From a virus: 38,399 nucleotides of DNA. Position numbers and translations under genes: made by a program. The stretch is taken from the IMG/VR virus record IMGVR_UViG_3300044712_002662, positions 1 to 38,399 of that record. The stretch is one strand, 5' to 3'. Below the pieces are notes generated by a model. It saw only the letters and a list, made by a program, of their open reading frames with translations. It did not search any database and was not told the origin of the DNA. Below are positions 30,401 through 37,385 of the stretch, one piece after another. Position 1 is the first letter of the stretch. Each line of letters begins with the position of its first letter.

Positions 30401-33400
30401 TCCCGGCCCGCCAGCGCGGTTCCGAGAACTCCACCCGCGCCGACGTCAACGCCCTGACCCGCGTGACCGGCCCGGCCGAGCCGAAGCTCTCGCTGCCCAG
30501 CAGTTCGTCGGAGCTGCGCCAGCTCGAGGAGGAGTCCTACGGTCCCCGCCGGGCGATGATCGCCGAGGCCCGGGTGGCGGCCGAGCGCCGGGAGCGCGAG
30601 TCGAACCGGAGGACGGGCTCCCAGCCGAGCGAATTCGGCGGCGGCGAGATCAGCGCCAAGTTCTCCCTCGACACCTACCGGCAGCCCGCCTGGTCGCGCC
30701 GCCTGCGCGAGGAGGCCGTCCGCGCCGGCTACGGCGACGAGGTCGTCGACAACGTGCTGGGCACCCTCGAGGCCGCGGCGCAGATGTTTGAGCGACATCC
30801 GGCGATCCTCCCGGGGCGCGGGGCCCGCGGGGCCAAGGGCAACCCCCTCAAGGGCAACGCCGACTTCTACCGGACCCTCGACATCAACAGGCTCTGCCGG
30901 CGCACCCAGCGGTACTATGCGACGATCAGCTCGATCCAGGAGCGGGTCGGGCATCTGCTCTCCCCGGACGAGATGATCTCGCTCGCGCAGGAAATGCGGG
31001 CCAAGGGCGACATCAGCTTCTGCACCTTCTGCTACGTCGAGGCCGGGCGCCGGATGCGCCGCTACCTCGAGAAGCTCTTCCTCGAGGCCGAGGCGACCGA
31101 CATCCCCAAGGGCCGGCTGAACACCCTGCGCTCGCTGCTCCCGGCCCGCAACCGTTCGCTCAAGGACCTGGGCATCTCGAAACAGGACTTCCAGACGGCG
31201 GTCAGCTCGGCCGCCCGTACCCGCGAGTTCCTCGAGCAGCACGGGGCGAAGGGCCAGGCGCTGCTCGACATGTTCGAGAAGTACGCCCTCGGCGCCAAGG
31301 GGACGCTGATCCTGCCCAACGGCACGTACGGCCACCAGCTCCTGCGCTGGTCCAAGGAACTGGTCGATGAGTTCAACTCCCGCGCCGGGCTGCGCGCCTT
31401 CTCGGCGACCGACCTGGACCCGACCCAGATCATGGACCTGAACCAGGCGCTGGCCGACGCGATGGTCAAGGGCCTCGCGATGCACGGGTACAGCAAGGAC
31501 GCCTTCACCGCGCTGATCTACGGCCGCACCGGCCTGAAGATCAACCTCTCGGTCGCCGCCGACGGCCGCAAGGGCTTCAAGGCCGACACCTTCAACGGGA
31601 TGGACTGGGACCTGGCGAAGCGGCTCCGCAAGGAGTACCCCGACGCCGGGACGATCTTCGTCGCGAAGAACCGCGAGCAGCTCGACTGGGCGCTGAAGCA
31701 GGACTGGATCGACTACGTCATCCCGCACCACGCGGCCAACTGGGGCTTCGAGGGGGAGCGGCGCTACTCGGCCCTCGACCTCGAGGAGCTCGCCGACGGC
31801 CAGCGCGAGGAGTGGGCCGACCCGAAGGGGCACCCCGGCCAGAGCCCGAAGGACGTCCACGGGTCGGCGCTCTGGTACACCGGCTTCCTGCGGCGCGCGG
31901 GCAACGACGAGGCGAAGGCCGTTCGCGCCTACCTGGCCTTCTGCGACAAGAACGGGATCATCCCCCGTGTCGACCGCTACCGGGGGCACCCCGGCTACGC
32001 CAAGCTCCTGAAGGACTACGCCCGCACCGACTCCCCGCAGCGCCCGGTGGACGCCAGCCTGATCGACCGTGGGCGGATGACCGAGTACCTGCAGCAGTTC
32101 GTCGACCGCGGCGGTTTCACCGGGGACCAGACGGTCGACCCGGAGTTCGTCGACGAGTTCGTCGGGAAGATGGAGGCCGGGACGGTCGGGACCGTCGAGG
32201 CGATCGCGGCGCGCGAGCAGGAGCTGGCGAAGGAGCGGCCGCTCGCCAGGGAGACGCAGACGGTCAGGCGGATCTTCGGGAAGGTGCGGGGCGGGGCCGT
32301 CGCTTCAGAAACTGAAGCTGTAGCGGGGAAGTTCTCGGTGCCGTCGGGCCACCAGTTTCGTCCGGTTCTTGACCTGTCAGGGGACGAACTCGGGAATTTC
32401 GGGGACGACATGCACGCTCTCCGCAAGGCTGCCGTGGACTGGTATCGGCTGAACCTGCAGCGCCAGGGGCCTGCCCACAGAGATGACCTCGATGACATCC
32501 TTTTCACCCGGATGGGCATGAAGGAGTTCGCGCACTTCGGCGCTGATCCGGCCAAGATGAAGATGGTTGTGGCTCTCAGGCAGATCATCGAGCAAGGCGA
32601 ATACCAAGGGCCCCGAGAGCTGGAGCACAAGCGCAACGATGGAATCGTGAGGTTCCATCCGATCGATGCTGACGTGACCCTGGAGGGCAGGGACTACCGT
32701 GTGCGGGTCCTGATCGGTGAGGACAAATTCCAGAACAAGTTCTTCGACCTGTTCCCGAACATCGAGGAGTACAAAACGAGGAAGGCCCTCAGGGGTTTTG
32801 CTGCCGACAAACCAAGTGCCGGGTCCCCCGAGGGCCGCTCGGGGAGCGTTGCCGCTCCCGGAAAGAATATCGCTCCTCCCGCCAAGGATGTCAACGGGAC
32901 CGAGCCTCCGGTCAAGACGTCCCTCCCGTCGGCCCGCCCCGGTGCCCGGCCGTTCTCCTCCGAGGACGGAGCCGAGGCCCCCGCGGTCACCGACCGGATC
33001 CGCCGCGCCTTCGGCAAGAGAGGGGTCACGGTCGCCCGGTTCGTGGAGAACGCGATCAAGTACTGGCCGGCCGGCGGCAAGCCCCCCGAGGACATCCTTT
33101 CGGGCATCCCCGAGGGTGCCGAGATCCTGCAGCGGGTCGAGCGCACCTGGGCCGAGAGCCACCGCCGGGCCGCCACCTGGATGCGCCCGCTGACCGTGGC
33201 CTACCAGGCCCTCAACCGCGCCGACCGCAAGTACGTCACCCGACACTTCGTCCGCGCCTACGAGGAGGGCGGGGTCGGGCAGTCGTGGCCCTCCGAGGCC
33301 GTGCAGTCCTTCGCCGAGGCGTGGCGCGACGTCAACGACACGGTCGCCGCCGAGGCCGGACAGCTCATCGAGTCCTTCGCCGGCCGGGACCCCGACAACT

Positions 33401-35205
33401 ACGTCCCGCACCGGCTGACCGACGAGGGGCGCACCGCCCTCGAGAAGAAGGCCGGCCCCGAGTGGGAGGCCTTGCGCGAGGCCGCCGAGGTCGCCGGGAT
33501 CGACATTCACGTCCTCGAGGGGATCCGCCAGGACCCGCTGCGCCAGAGCAAGTACGGGTCGATCGACTACGCCCGCATCGCCGAGCTGCCCTGGGAGGTC
33601 ACCCTCCCCGACGGGACCGTCGTCCCGATCCTCGAGACGGACCCGACGTTGCTGTTCGCGCACGTCCGCTCGGCCGCGCGCCGGCTCTCGACTGTCGAGG
33701 AGTTCGGCGGCGACGAGGCCTCGAGCGACTACCTGGACCAGACCGCCGCCGGCCTGATCGCCAGCGGGGGCATGAAGTTCGACGAGGCGAAGGACGCCCT
33801 GTCCCGCATCTGGAACCGCCTCGAGGGCAAGGACGCCCGCGCCGACCAGCAGCTCGACGAGATGACTCACGGGCTCTGGAAGGTCGTCGACTCCATCGTC
33901 GCCAGCCTCTCGCTTTCCGGCGCCGTGATCGGCAACGTCGTCGGCGGGCACCTCCCGCAGTCGGTGCGGATGGGCTTCGGGGACACCGCGCGCGCCTTCG
34001 CCGAGGCGTACACGACCAGCCTGAAGAACCCCGACCTCGCCGAACTGCACGCCCTGGTCGACCTCGAGGGCGACTTGCTGCAGGAGCTGGCCGACACCGA
34101 GACGCTCTCCGGGCGCGCGGCCAAGGGCGCCGGCACCCTGCTCCGGGCGACCGGTTTCGTCGCGGCCAACCGCCGGATCAACCTCGCGGTCGCCGTCGCG
34201 ATGCAGCGGCGCAACCTCGACCTGATGCTCGACGCGATCCGCCAGGACAAGGACTCCGTCTGGGAGCGGCGCTGGGGTAAGGATGCCGGGGCGGCCCGCC
34301 GCTACCTGCAGGAGGAGCTGAAGTTCTCCGAGGCCGACGTCGAGCGCATGGTCCTCGAGGGGCCGTCCGACAAGGACATGAGCCGGGCGATCGGCAAGCA
34401 GCTCGAGCTGGTCAACGCGATGAACGAGTCCCCCGGATCGCGGCCGCGGTGGGTCGCGCACCCGCTCTGGCGCATGGCCTTCGCCTACTCGACCTTCGTC
34501 CGCAAGATGTACGACACCACCAAGTACACCGTGAACGAGGCCAAGGCCGGAAACGTGCGGCCGCTCGCGACCCTGATCCTCGCCGGCGCCCCGACCGCCG
34601 CGGCGATGGCCGCGATCAAGAACTGGCTGAAGGACCGCGAGGACGAGGACGAGGGCTTCTGGGACGGGCTGCTCGGCTTCCTGACGGAGACGGGCGCGCT
34701 CGGCCTCGCCGGGTCCTTCCGGTACGCGATCGCCCGGATGAACGACCCGAAGGCCGACTTCTTCACCGACACCTTTAAGCCCCCGCACCTCGAGGTCGGC
34801 TGGAAGGTCGGCAAGGGCGCGGCGCTGGCCGTCAGGGACATGGACATCAAGCCCCTCTGGAAGGGCCTCGCGAGCGCCGGCTCCGGGATCGACATCATCG
34901 ACAAGCAGATGACCAGGCGGGGCATCCTGCCGAGCCGAAAGACGATCACCGACGAGGACACCGGGGAGTCCGTCACGGCCACGCGGCGCCAGCGCGAGTA
35001 CGCCGAGCGCCTGATCGACCAGGTCTACGTCCGACGCACCACCCGGGCGGGGGTAGTTCGCAACCCCCTCGACCCGGTTCCCAGCAAGTTCCGCCCGGCC
35101 ACCACGCGCCGGCTCGTGGCGGATCTGCGCGCCGACGGCCTGACCGACGAGCAGATCCTGACCCTCATCGAGGACGCCCGCGCCCGACGCGCGCGGGAGA
35201 AGTAG
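27439..35205 (+). CDS. Giant polyvalent internal virion protein (2588 residues)
   Basis: One uninterrupted 2588-residue protein. (1) Residues 1-470: two short DAFD-x-x-W repeats near the start, then a hydrophobic region about 195-230 (LPVALAAVGVPATVAAIPTV). (2) About 475-650: metallopeptidase-like domain with HEAGH at 568-572, in KAAHEAGHGLDARPG. (3) About 650-1070: Pro/Ala-rich linkers with small helical domains. (4) About 1075-1560: domain with CTFC (Cys1195, Cys1198; FCTFCYVEAGRRM), FSATDLDP (1321-1328), GLKINLS and YVIPHHAANWG (1426-1436). (5) About 1640-1785: LPD3-like (BECR-type) domain in an AT-richer stretch. (6) About 1855-2588: long helical C-terminal domain with two hydrophobic helices (near 2165 and 2376). 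Such proteins are known as polyvalent proteins and are thought to enter the cell with the DNA. It likely acts on host targets early in infection; the enzyme activities are untested. Confidence 0.85.
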   Translation: MADAFDELWESARRSTGYDTAQAAGPSSPAVTAPAADAFDAAWSQSLKAVGMRAVAPIVDQVVPSHQPNPRTDPTSPDYQMVLDPQHEVGTDIPYHLTPEAQLINAIPGAAQLRPVGRALLDVNDMIAKTAEALDSSVTPDQMADPNRQNRYTRAQAMNERARKSRLFTPLQDEVNHPLAGEIVQSAAASAALPVALAAVGVPATVAAIPTVGLFAGAQYSDALGKAKREGLNDTAARVEAGIEGISEGAWEYISDMALLGPLGRGVTKSAAKAIAEATAKRRAGSISAMAFKDVLKGNLTKDFVKSFLMETGTELGNTATQFGARKVFGIQEDTDSKTGAPMTLGAELAKTAQVAGGVSGIYGTLAAALGVKGANHAREVLSSPDVDRRTRAAMKDQVVGELRQLGLKTEAALLDSDWGNRIDKGLPIPLDQQGRDETDPRAQVSSPEDLVAKTITYADRAAAARDQAPAATPGPAVTQKDPASLLSFLQGQLEQTGLAPDTVVLTPPANLTKDQKTVQQQYAERGFNVHFFDVTDGRPAAAVSGGPTTFFLPSNLKGAEQLFKAAHEAGHGLDARPGIATQTGETREAIAQAMPEDEYAGRAFQLEVDRAAAGLPEATPAIEFDELVQDVRGEVGQVAGLDPKTASKRAARWAATVAEADPTRWERTKEKIARIAASIGLPGAQAPDPRRGTTEQWGRVAAAIISENHAAGHQAKTVVRQRLVAALSQLPAMQESGVRAAGSDQYQKWKSNAAQAAPAAAVAASPAEPRGRRGLTRFGKPFTPPQPLDDIPLVELAKASPEKQELWRRALRLKIDQPWTLSEVVLRDAIAAEARRGKAASTPTVPSVAAQDATSAPPPAEGMAPGEIASGQASSAAETAPAPAPSPAEASDRRGWEGGGAGVVPEGWEPDPTGKRVYRKKKPQNSPEPPEAAIGREEMKKRRAFGKGKKTDAGGAVFNVGEIVNHNSFDEPMRVVKKEGPGYVRVVPARQRGSENSTRADVNALTRVTGPAEPKLSLPSSSSELRQLEEESYGPRRAMIAEARVAAERRERESNRRTGSQPSEFGGGEISAKFSLDTYRQPAWSRRLREEAVRAGYGDEVVDNVLGTLEAAAQMFERHPAILPGRGARGAKGNPLKGNADFYRTLDINRLCRRTQRYYATISSIQERVGHLLSPDEMISLAQEMRAKGDISFCTFCYVEAGRRMRRYLEKLFLEAEATDIPKGRLNTLRSLLPARNRSLKDLGISKQDFQTAVSSAARTREFLEQHGAKGQALLDMFEKYALGAKGTLILPNGTYGHQLLRWSKELVDEFNSRAGLRAFSATDLDPTQIMDLNQALADAMVKGLAMHGYSKDAFTALIYGRTGLKINLSVAADGRKGFKADTFNGMDWDLAKRLRKEYPDAGTIFVAKNREQLDWALKQDWIDYVIPHHAANWGFEGERRYSALDLEELADGQREEWADPKGHPGQSPKDVHGSALWYTGFLRRAGNDEAKAVRAYLAFCDKNGIIPRVDRYRGHPGYAKLLKDYARTDSPQRPVDASLIDRGRMTEYLQQFVDRGGFTGDQTVDPEFVDEFVGKMEAGTVGTVEAIAAREQELAKERPLARETQTVRRIFGKVRGGAVASETEAVAGKFSVPSGHQFRPVLDLSGDELGNFGDDMHALRKAAVDWYRLNLQRQGPAHRDDLDDILFTRMGMKEFAHFGADPAKMKMVVALRQIIEQGEYQGPRELEHKRNDGIVRFHPIDADVTLEGRDYRVRVLIGEDKFQNKFFDLFPNIEEYKTRKALRGFAADKPSAGSPEGRSGSVAAPGKNIAPPAKDVNGTEPPVKTSLPSARPGARPFSSEDGAEAPAVTDRIRRAFGKRGVTVARFVENAIKYWPAGGKPPEDILSGIPEGAEILQRVERTWAESHRRAATWMRPLTVAYQALNRADRKYVTRHFVRAYEEGGVGQSWPSEAVQSFAEAWRDVNDTVAAEAGQLIESFAGRDPDNYVPHRLTDEGRTALEKKAGPEWEALREAAEVAGIDIHVLEGIRQDPLRQSKYGSIDYARIAELPWEVTLPDGTVVPILETDPTLLFAHVRSAARRLSTVEEFGGDEASSDYLDQTAAGLIASGGMKFDEAKDALSRIWNRLEGKDARADQQLDEMTHGLWKVVDSIVASLSLSGAVIGNVVGGHLPQSVRMGFGDTARAFAEAYTTSLKNPDLAELHALVDLEGDLLQELADTETLSGRAAKGAGTLLRATGFVAANRRINLAVAVAMQRRNLDLMLDAIRQDKDSVWERRWGKDAGAARRYLQEELKFSEADVERMVLEGPSDKDMSRAIGKQLELVNAMNESPGSRPRWVAHPLWRMAFAYSTFVRKMYDTTKYTVNEAKAGNVRPLATLILAGAPTAAAMAAIKNWLKDREDEDEGFWDGLLGFLTETGALGLAGSFRYAIARMNDPKADFFTDTFKPPHLEVGWKVGKGAALAVRDMDIKPLWKGLASAGSGIDIIDKQMTRRGILPSRKTITDEDTGESVTATRRQREYAERLIDQVYVRRTTRAGVVRNPLDPVPSKFRPATTRRLVADLRADGLTDEQILTLIEDARARRAREK
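32302..32318. repeat. Inverted repeat inside the polyvalent gene
   Basis: GCTTCAG (32302-32308) and CTGAAGC (32312-32318) form a perfect 7-bp stem with an AAA loop. It lies exactly where the base composition drops and the LPD3-like segment begins, so it may mark one edge of a recombined module. It is translated as part of the protein and need not be regulatory. Confidence 0.45.
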
Positions 35206-35207
35206 CC

Positions 35208-35339
35208 GTGAAGATCACCTGGAAGGAAATCGCCATGATCGCCGCGATTATTGCGCTGGTTGCTCTGGCGACCTGGGGCAATTACACCGTGCACGCCATT
35301 CGCACGCCGGACGCTCCAGTCTGGACGAGGTTCTTCTGA
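35208..35339 (+). CDS. Tiny membrane protein (43 residues)
   Basis: A 43-residue protein starting with GTG two bases after the polyvalent stop. It has one hydrophobic helix at about residues 8-23 (IAMIAAIIALVALATW), a short polar loop and a C-terminal tail ending WTRFF. It opens the lysis region and looks like a small holin, antiholin or lysis regulator. The region GAGAAGTAG before the GTG is a weak ribosome site, so coupling to the upstream gene is likely. Family unknown. Confidence 0.6.
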   Translation: MKITWKEIAMIAAIIALVALATWGNYTVHAIRTPDAPVWTRFF

Positions 35340-35392
35340 TGACCACCGCAACCCCGGCCGGCTCCGCCGCGGCCCGCACCTCGGAGGACTAG
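35339..35392 (+). CDS. Possible leader or relay peptide (17 residues)
   Basis: An ATG that overlaps the stop of the 43-residue gene by one base (TGATG) opens a frame of 17 codons (start MTTATPAGSAAART) ending in TAG directly before the ATG of the next gene. The sequence is low complexity. It may only relay ribosomes through the junction. Weak evidence; included because the chain of coupled starts is otherwise broken here. Confidence 0.3.
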   Translation: MTTATPAGSAAARTSED

Positions 35393-35683
35393 ATGGCTGG
35401 TGACGAGATCGACATGAAGGAGTGGGGCGTGTTCACGCAGATGGTCACGAACCTGATGACCGGGTTCACCGAGATGCGTGGCGAGTTCAAGGAGCTGCAG
35501 AAGTCGGTCGGTCGCCGCTGCACGGACTGCGCCCCTGGCGAGAGCCTGAAGGACGTGAAGGTGCGACTCGACAAGGTCGACGACCGGCTGCGCTTCCTCG
35601 AGATCAAGGTCGCGGGGATCGCCGTGCTCTCGAGCGTCGTCTCCGCCGGGATCATGCACCTGCTCGCAAAGGCGTTCCGATGA
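35393..35683 (+). CDS. XhlA-like holin-accessory protein
   Basis: A 96-residue protein with an N-terminal amphipathic part (FTEMRGEFKELQKSVGRR), a central coiled-coil (LKDVKVRLDKVDDRLRFLE) and a C-terminal hydrophobic helix at about 75-92 (VAGIAVLSSVVSAGIMHLL). This order resembles XhlA-type hemolysin/holin-associated proteins. It contains a CTDC pair (43-46) in the loop. It lies immediately upstream of the endolysin gene and shares an ATGA overlap with it, so a role in lysis is likely. Family match by pattern only. Confidence 0.65.
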   Translation: MAGDEIDMKEWGVFTQMVTNLMTGFTEMRGEFKELQKSVGRRCTDCAPGESLKDVKVRLDKVDDRLRFLEIKVAGIAVLSSVVSAGIMHLLAKAFR

Positions 35684-36138
35684 TCGTCGACCCCGAGCAG
35701 TTGCACCCGAAGCTCCAGCCGATATGGGTCCGCTTCATGCGGCTGGTGCGCGCCGGCGGGGACAACCCCCGGATGACCTTCGCCTACCGCAGCCGGTTCG
35801 CTCAGGACCGGCTCTGGGAGATCGGGCGCCGTGGCATCGAAGGCGAACGGATCGTGACCAACGCGCGCGGCGGGGAGTCCTGGCACAACGTCGAGCGCGA
35901 CGGGAAGCCGGCCTCCCTCGCGCTCGACGTCGCCATGCTGACCCGGGACGGCCGGGCGATCCTCGGCGACACCGACGAGGCCTGGGAGCGCATGGGCCGG
36001 GTCGCCGAGAGCCTCGGCCTGACCTGGGGCGGCCGCTGGAAGATGCGCGACCTTGGGCACCTTCAACTCGACGACGGTGGCGAGCTCACGCTGGCCGCCG
36101 CAATGGCCGGGCAGGACCCGGCGAGAGGGGACGCATGA
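35680..36138 (+). CDS. Endolysin, M15-type peptidase
   Basis: A 152-residue peptidoglycan peptidase of the M15/VanY class that would cut stem-peptide bonds in the cell wall. FAYRSRFAQDRLWEIGRR (residues 34-51) is the family's YRS..Q..L...GR block. The zinc site is formed by His69 (GESWHN), Asp83 (LALDVA) and His127 (RDLGHLQ), with Asp124 near the third ligand. WERMGRVAESLGLTWGGRW is the usual late helix. The S-x-H to D spacing is longer than in the common S-x-H-x-x-G-x-A-x-D, with an ERDGKPASL insert. No signal peptide, so export should need a holin. The ATG overlaps the previous stop (ATGA). Confidence 0.9.
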   Translation: MIVDPEQLHPKLQPIWVRFMRLVRAGGDNPRMTFAYRSRFAQDRLWEIGRRGIEGERIVTNARGGESWHNVERDGKPASLALDVAMLTRDGRAILGDTDEAWERMGRVAESLGLTWGGRWKMRDLGHLQLDDGGELTLAAAMAGQDPARGDA

Positions 36139-36746
36139 AGAAGTTCCTCGCCTGGCTCAAGCAGCTGCTCCGCGACATCTACCTGGAGCCGGTGAAGCCG
36201 CCGGCCGACCCGCCTCCCGACGCGCCCCCGGGTCCTGGCCCGGTGGTCCCTCCCTCCCCACCTGGCCCTGGTGGACCTGAGCCCCCCGCCCCCGGGGGCG
36301 CGGACGGAGACTACCCCGACGAGTTCACCGCCTGGGACCAGGTCCGGTGGCTGCACGCCGACATACACCTCTGGCCGCGCACGTCGCAGCTGCTGCAGCT
36401 GGACATCGACCGGCCGGGGAACAAGATCTGGCTGCGTCATACCAAGGGCGGGAAATGGCCGGAGACGGTCGGCTCCAACGGCAAGCACACCGAGGGGAAC
36501 GTCTGGATCCTGGCCCAGTACCGCGGCGAATGGTGGGCCTGGACCTGGGAGTGGCTCGGCGTCGACCAGCGCATGAAGGGCGTCACCGTGCAGGAGATCG
36601 GGCGCTACTCCAAGAAGGAGCCGATCTACAGCGGCTACACGCCGGCCAAGGGGGACGTCGTCTACTTCGCCGTCTCGACGCACGCGCGCAACCTGCAGCG
36701 CACGACGAACGAGCGCACCCAGTTCCGGCGGGTGGTCTGGCCGTGA
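36135..36746 (+). CDS. Proline-rich-stalk protein with a C-terminal beta domain
   Basis: A 203-residue protein. Residues 1-18 form an amphipathic helix (KKFLAWLKQLLRDIYLEP), residues about 20-58 are a Pro/Gly stalk (PPADPPPDAPPGPGPVVPPS), and residues about 60-203 are an aromatic-rich domain containing EFTAWDQVRWLHADIHLWP, GNVWILAQYRGEWWAWTWEW and GDVVYFAVSTHAR. I recall similar Trp-rich domains in uncharacterised bacterial proteins but cannot name one. There is no clear signal peptide. A cell-wall or carbohydrate-binding role next to the endolysin is possible, but speculative. It is coupled by GTGA overlap to the tiny zinc-type gene after it. Confidence 0.65.
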   Translation: MKKFLAWLKQLLRDIYLEPVKPPADPPPDAPPGPGPVVPPSPPGPGGPEPPAPGGADGDYPDEFTAWDQVRWLHADIHLWPRTSQLLQLDIDRPGNKIWLRHTKGGKWPETVGSNGKHTEGNVWILAQYRGEWWAWTWEWLGVDQRMKGVTVQEIGRYSKKEPIYSGYTPAKGDVVYFAVSTHARNLQRTTNERTQFRRVVWP

Positions 36747-36820
36747 TCTGCCCGGAGTGCGGCACTCCGTTGCACGGCGGTCACTGCCCGCACTGCGGCT
36801 GGTGCCCCGGAGGGACGTGA
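36743..36820 (+). CDS. Tiny zinc-ribbon-like protein (25 residues)
   Basis: A 25-codon frame starting with GTG in a GTGA overlap with the previous stop. It encodes two CxxC pairs plus His residues: CPEC at 3-6 and CPHC at 15-18, with CGWC overlapping at 18-21 and H11/H14 between them. This is a minimal zinc-ribbon knuckle followed by PGGT. A sequence this rich in metal-ligand residues, joined to coupled genes on both sides, is likely to be real. Function unknown. Confidence 0.6.
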   Translation: MICPECGTPLHGGHCPHCGWCPGGT

Positions 36821-36822
36821 GG

Positions 36823-37065
36823 ATGACGGCCGCGGAGGTCGTCCGCGACCCCTACACCTGGGGCTGGATCGCCTGGGTGCTGGCCTTCTTCGCCCTCGAG
36901 GTGCCGGCCGTGCGCGACCGGCGCCCCGGGGGTACGCTCTCGGAGCTCGTCTGGGAGCTCTGCTCGATCCGCGAGAAGCACGTCGGCTGGAGGTGGCGCA
37001 GGATCGGCCTGCTCTGCCTGCTCGGCTGGCTCACCGTCCACCTGCTGACCGGCGGGTGGGTCTGA
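36823..37065 (+). CDS. Two-helix membrane protein, holin candidate
   Basis: An 80-residue protein with two hydrophobic segments, about residues 14-30 (GWIAWVLAFFALEVPAV) and 61-80 (IGLLCLLGWLTVHLLTGGWV), separated by a basic and acidic loop (RDRRPGGTLSELVWELCSIR). Size and topology suit a class II holin, and it lies in the lysis region 685 bases after the endolysin. The ribosome site GGGACGTGAGG lies before the ATG. I do not recognise a family, and the next gene is also a candidate. Confidence 0.65.
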   Translation: MTAAEVVRDPYTWGWIAWVLAFFALEVPAVRDRRPGGTLSELVWELCSIREKHVGWRWRRIGLLCLLGWLTVHLLTGGWV

Positions 37066-37079
37066 CCAAGGAGGGGAAG

Positions 37080-37382
37080 ATGCTCGCTTCGTTGCTCATG
37101 AAGTTCGGGATGGGGCTGGTCATGCCCGTGGTCGTTGGCGTCGTGAAGGCCGCGGCGCCGGGTCTCTGGGCGAAGGTCCCGGCCTGGCTGCAGCCGCTGC
37201 TCTCCAGCGTCCTGGGCGCCATCGCCAGCGGTGGGGCCTCGGTCGTGACCGACGCGGCCGCGGGCGCTGCCTCGATCGCGGTGGACGCCGTCGTCGGCGC
37301 TGCCGGCGGGGCTTCGGGCAAGGCCGTGCGGGACTCGGCCAAGGCGATGCAGATGCCGTGGATGGGCGAGTCCGGCGGGTAA
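37080..37382 (+). CDS. Hydrophobic Ala/Gly-rich protein, holin candidate
   Basis: A 100-residue protein. The N-terminal half (LLMKFGMGLVMPVVVGVVKA, then WLQPLLSSVLGAIASGG) is strongly hydrophobic. The second half is Ala/Gly/Val-rich (TDAAAGAASIAVDAVVGAAG) and ends polar. AAGGAGGGG precedes the ATG at 37080. It is the last plus-strand gene, and its TAA stop lies three bases from the integrase stop. A membrane-permeabilising role is possible; family unknown. Confidence 0.65.
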   Translation: MLASLLMKFGMGLVMPVVVGVVKAAAPGLWAKVPAWLQPLLSSVLGAIASGGASVVTDAAAGAASIAVDAVVGAAGGASGKAVRDSAKAMQMPWMGESGG

Positions 37383-37385
37383 GGC

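Noticed and set aside
28213-31989. Very long open frame on the minus strand (about 1258 codons), antisense to the polyvalent gene, with others at 18381-21236, 23616-26639 and 10925-13252.
   Set aside because: High third-position GC removes stops from the antisense frame. The translations are Arg/Pro/Val/Leu-rich, lack ribosome sites and domain patterns, and the plus-strand proteins are well supported.
27439-35205. Calling the polyvalent protein a virion RNA polymerase or tape measure.
   Set aside because: There is no visible polymerase motif, and the sequence is a mosaic of distinct domains, not a repetitive coiled-coil; the phage also lacks tail-tube genes.
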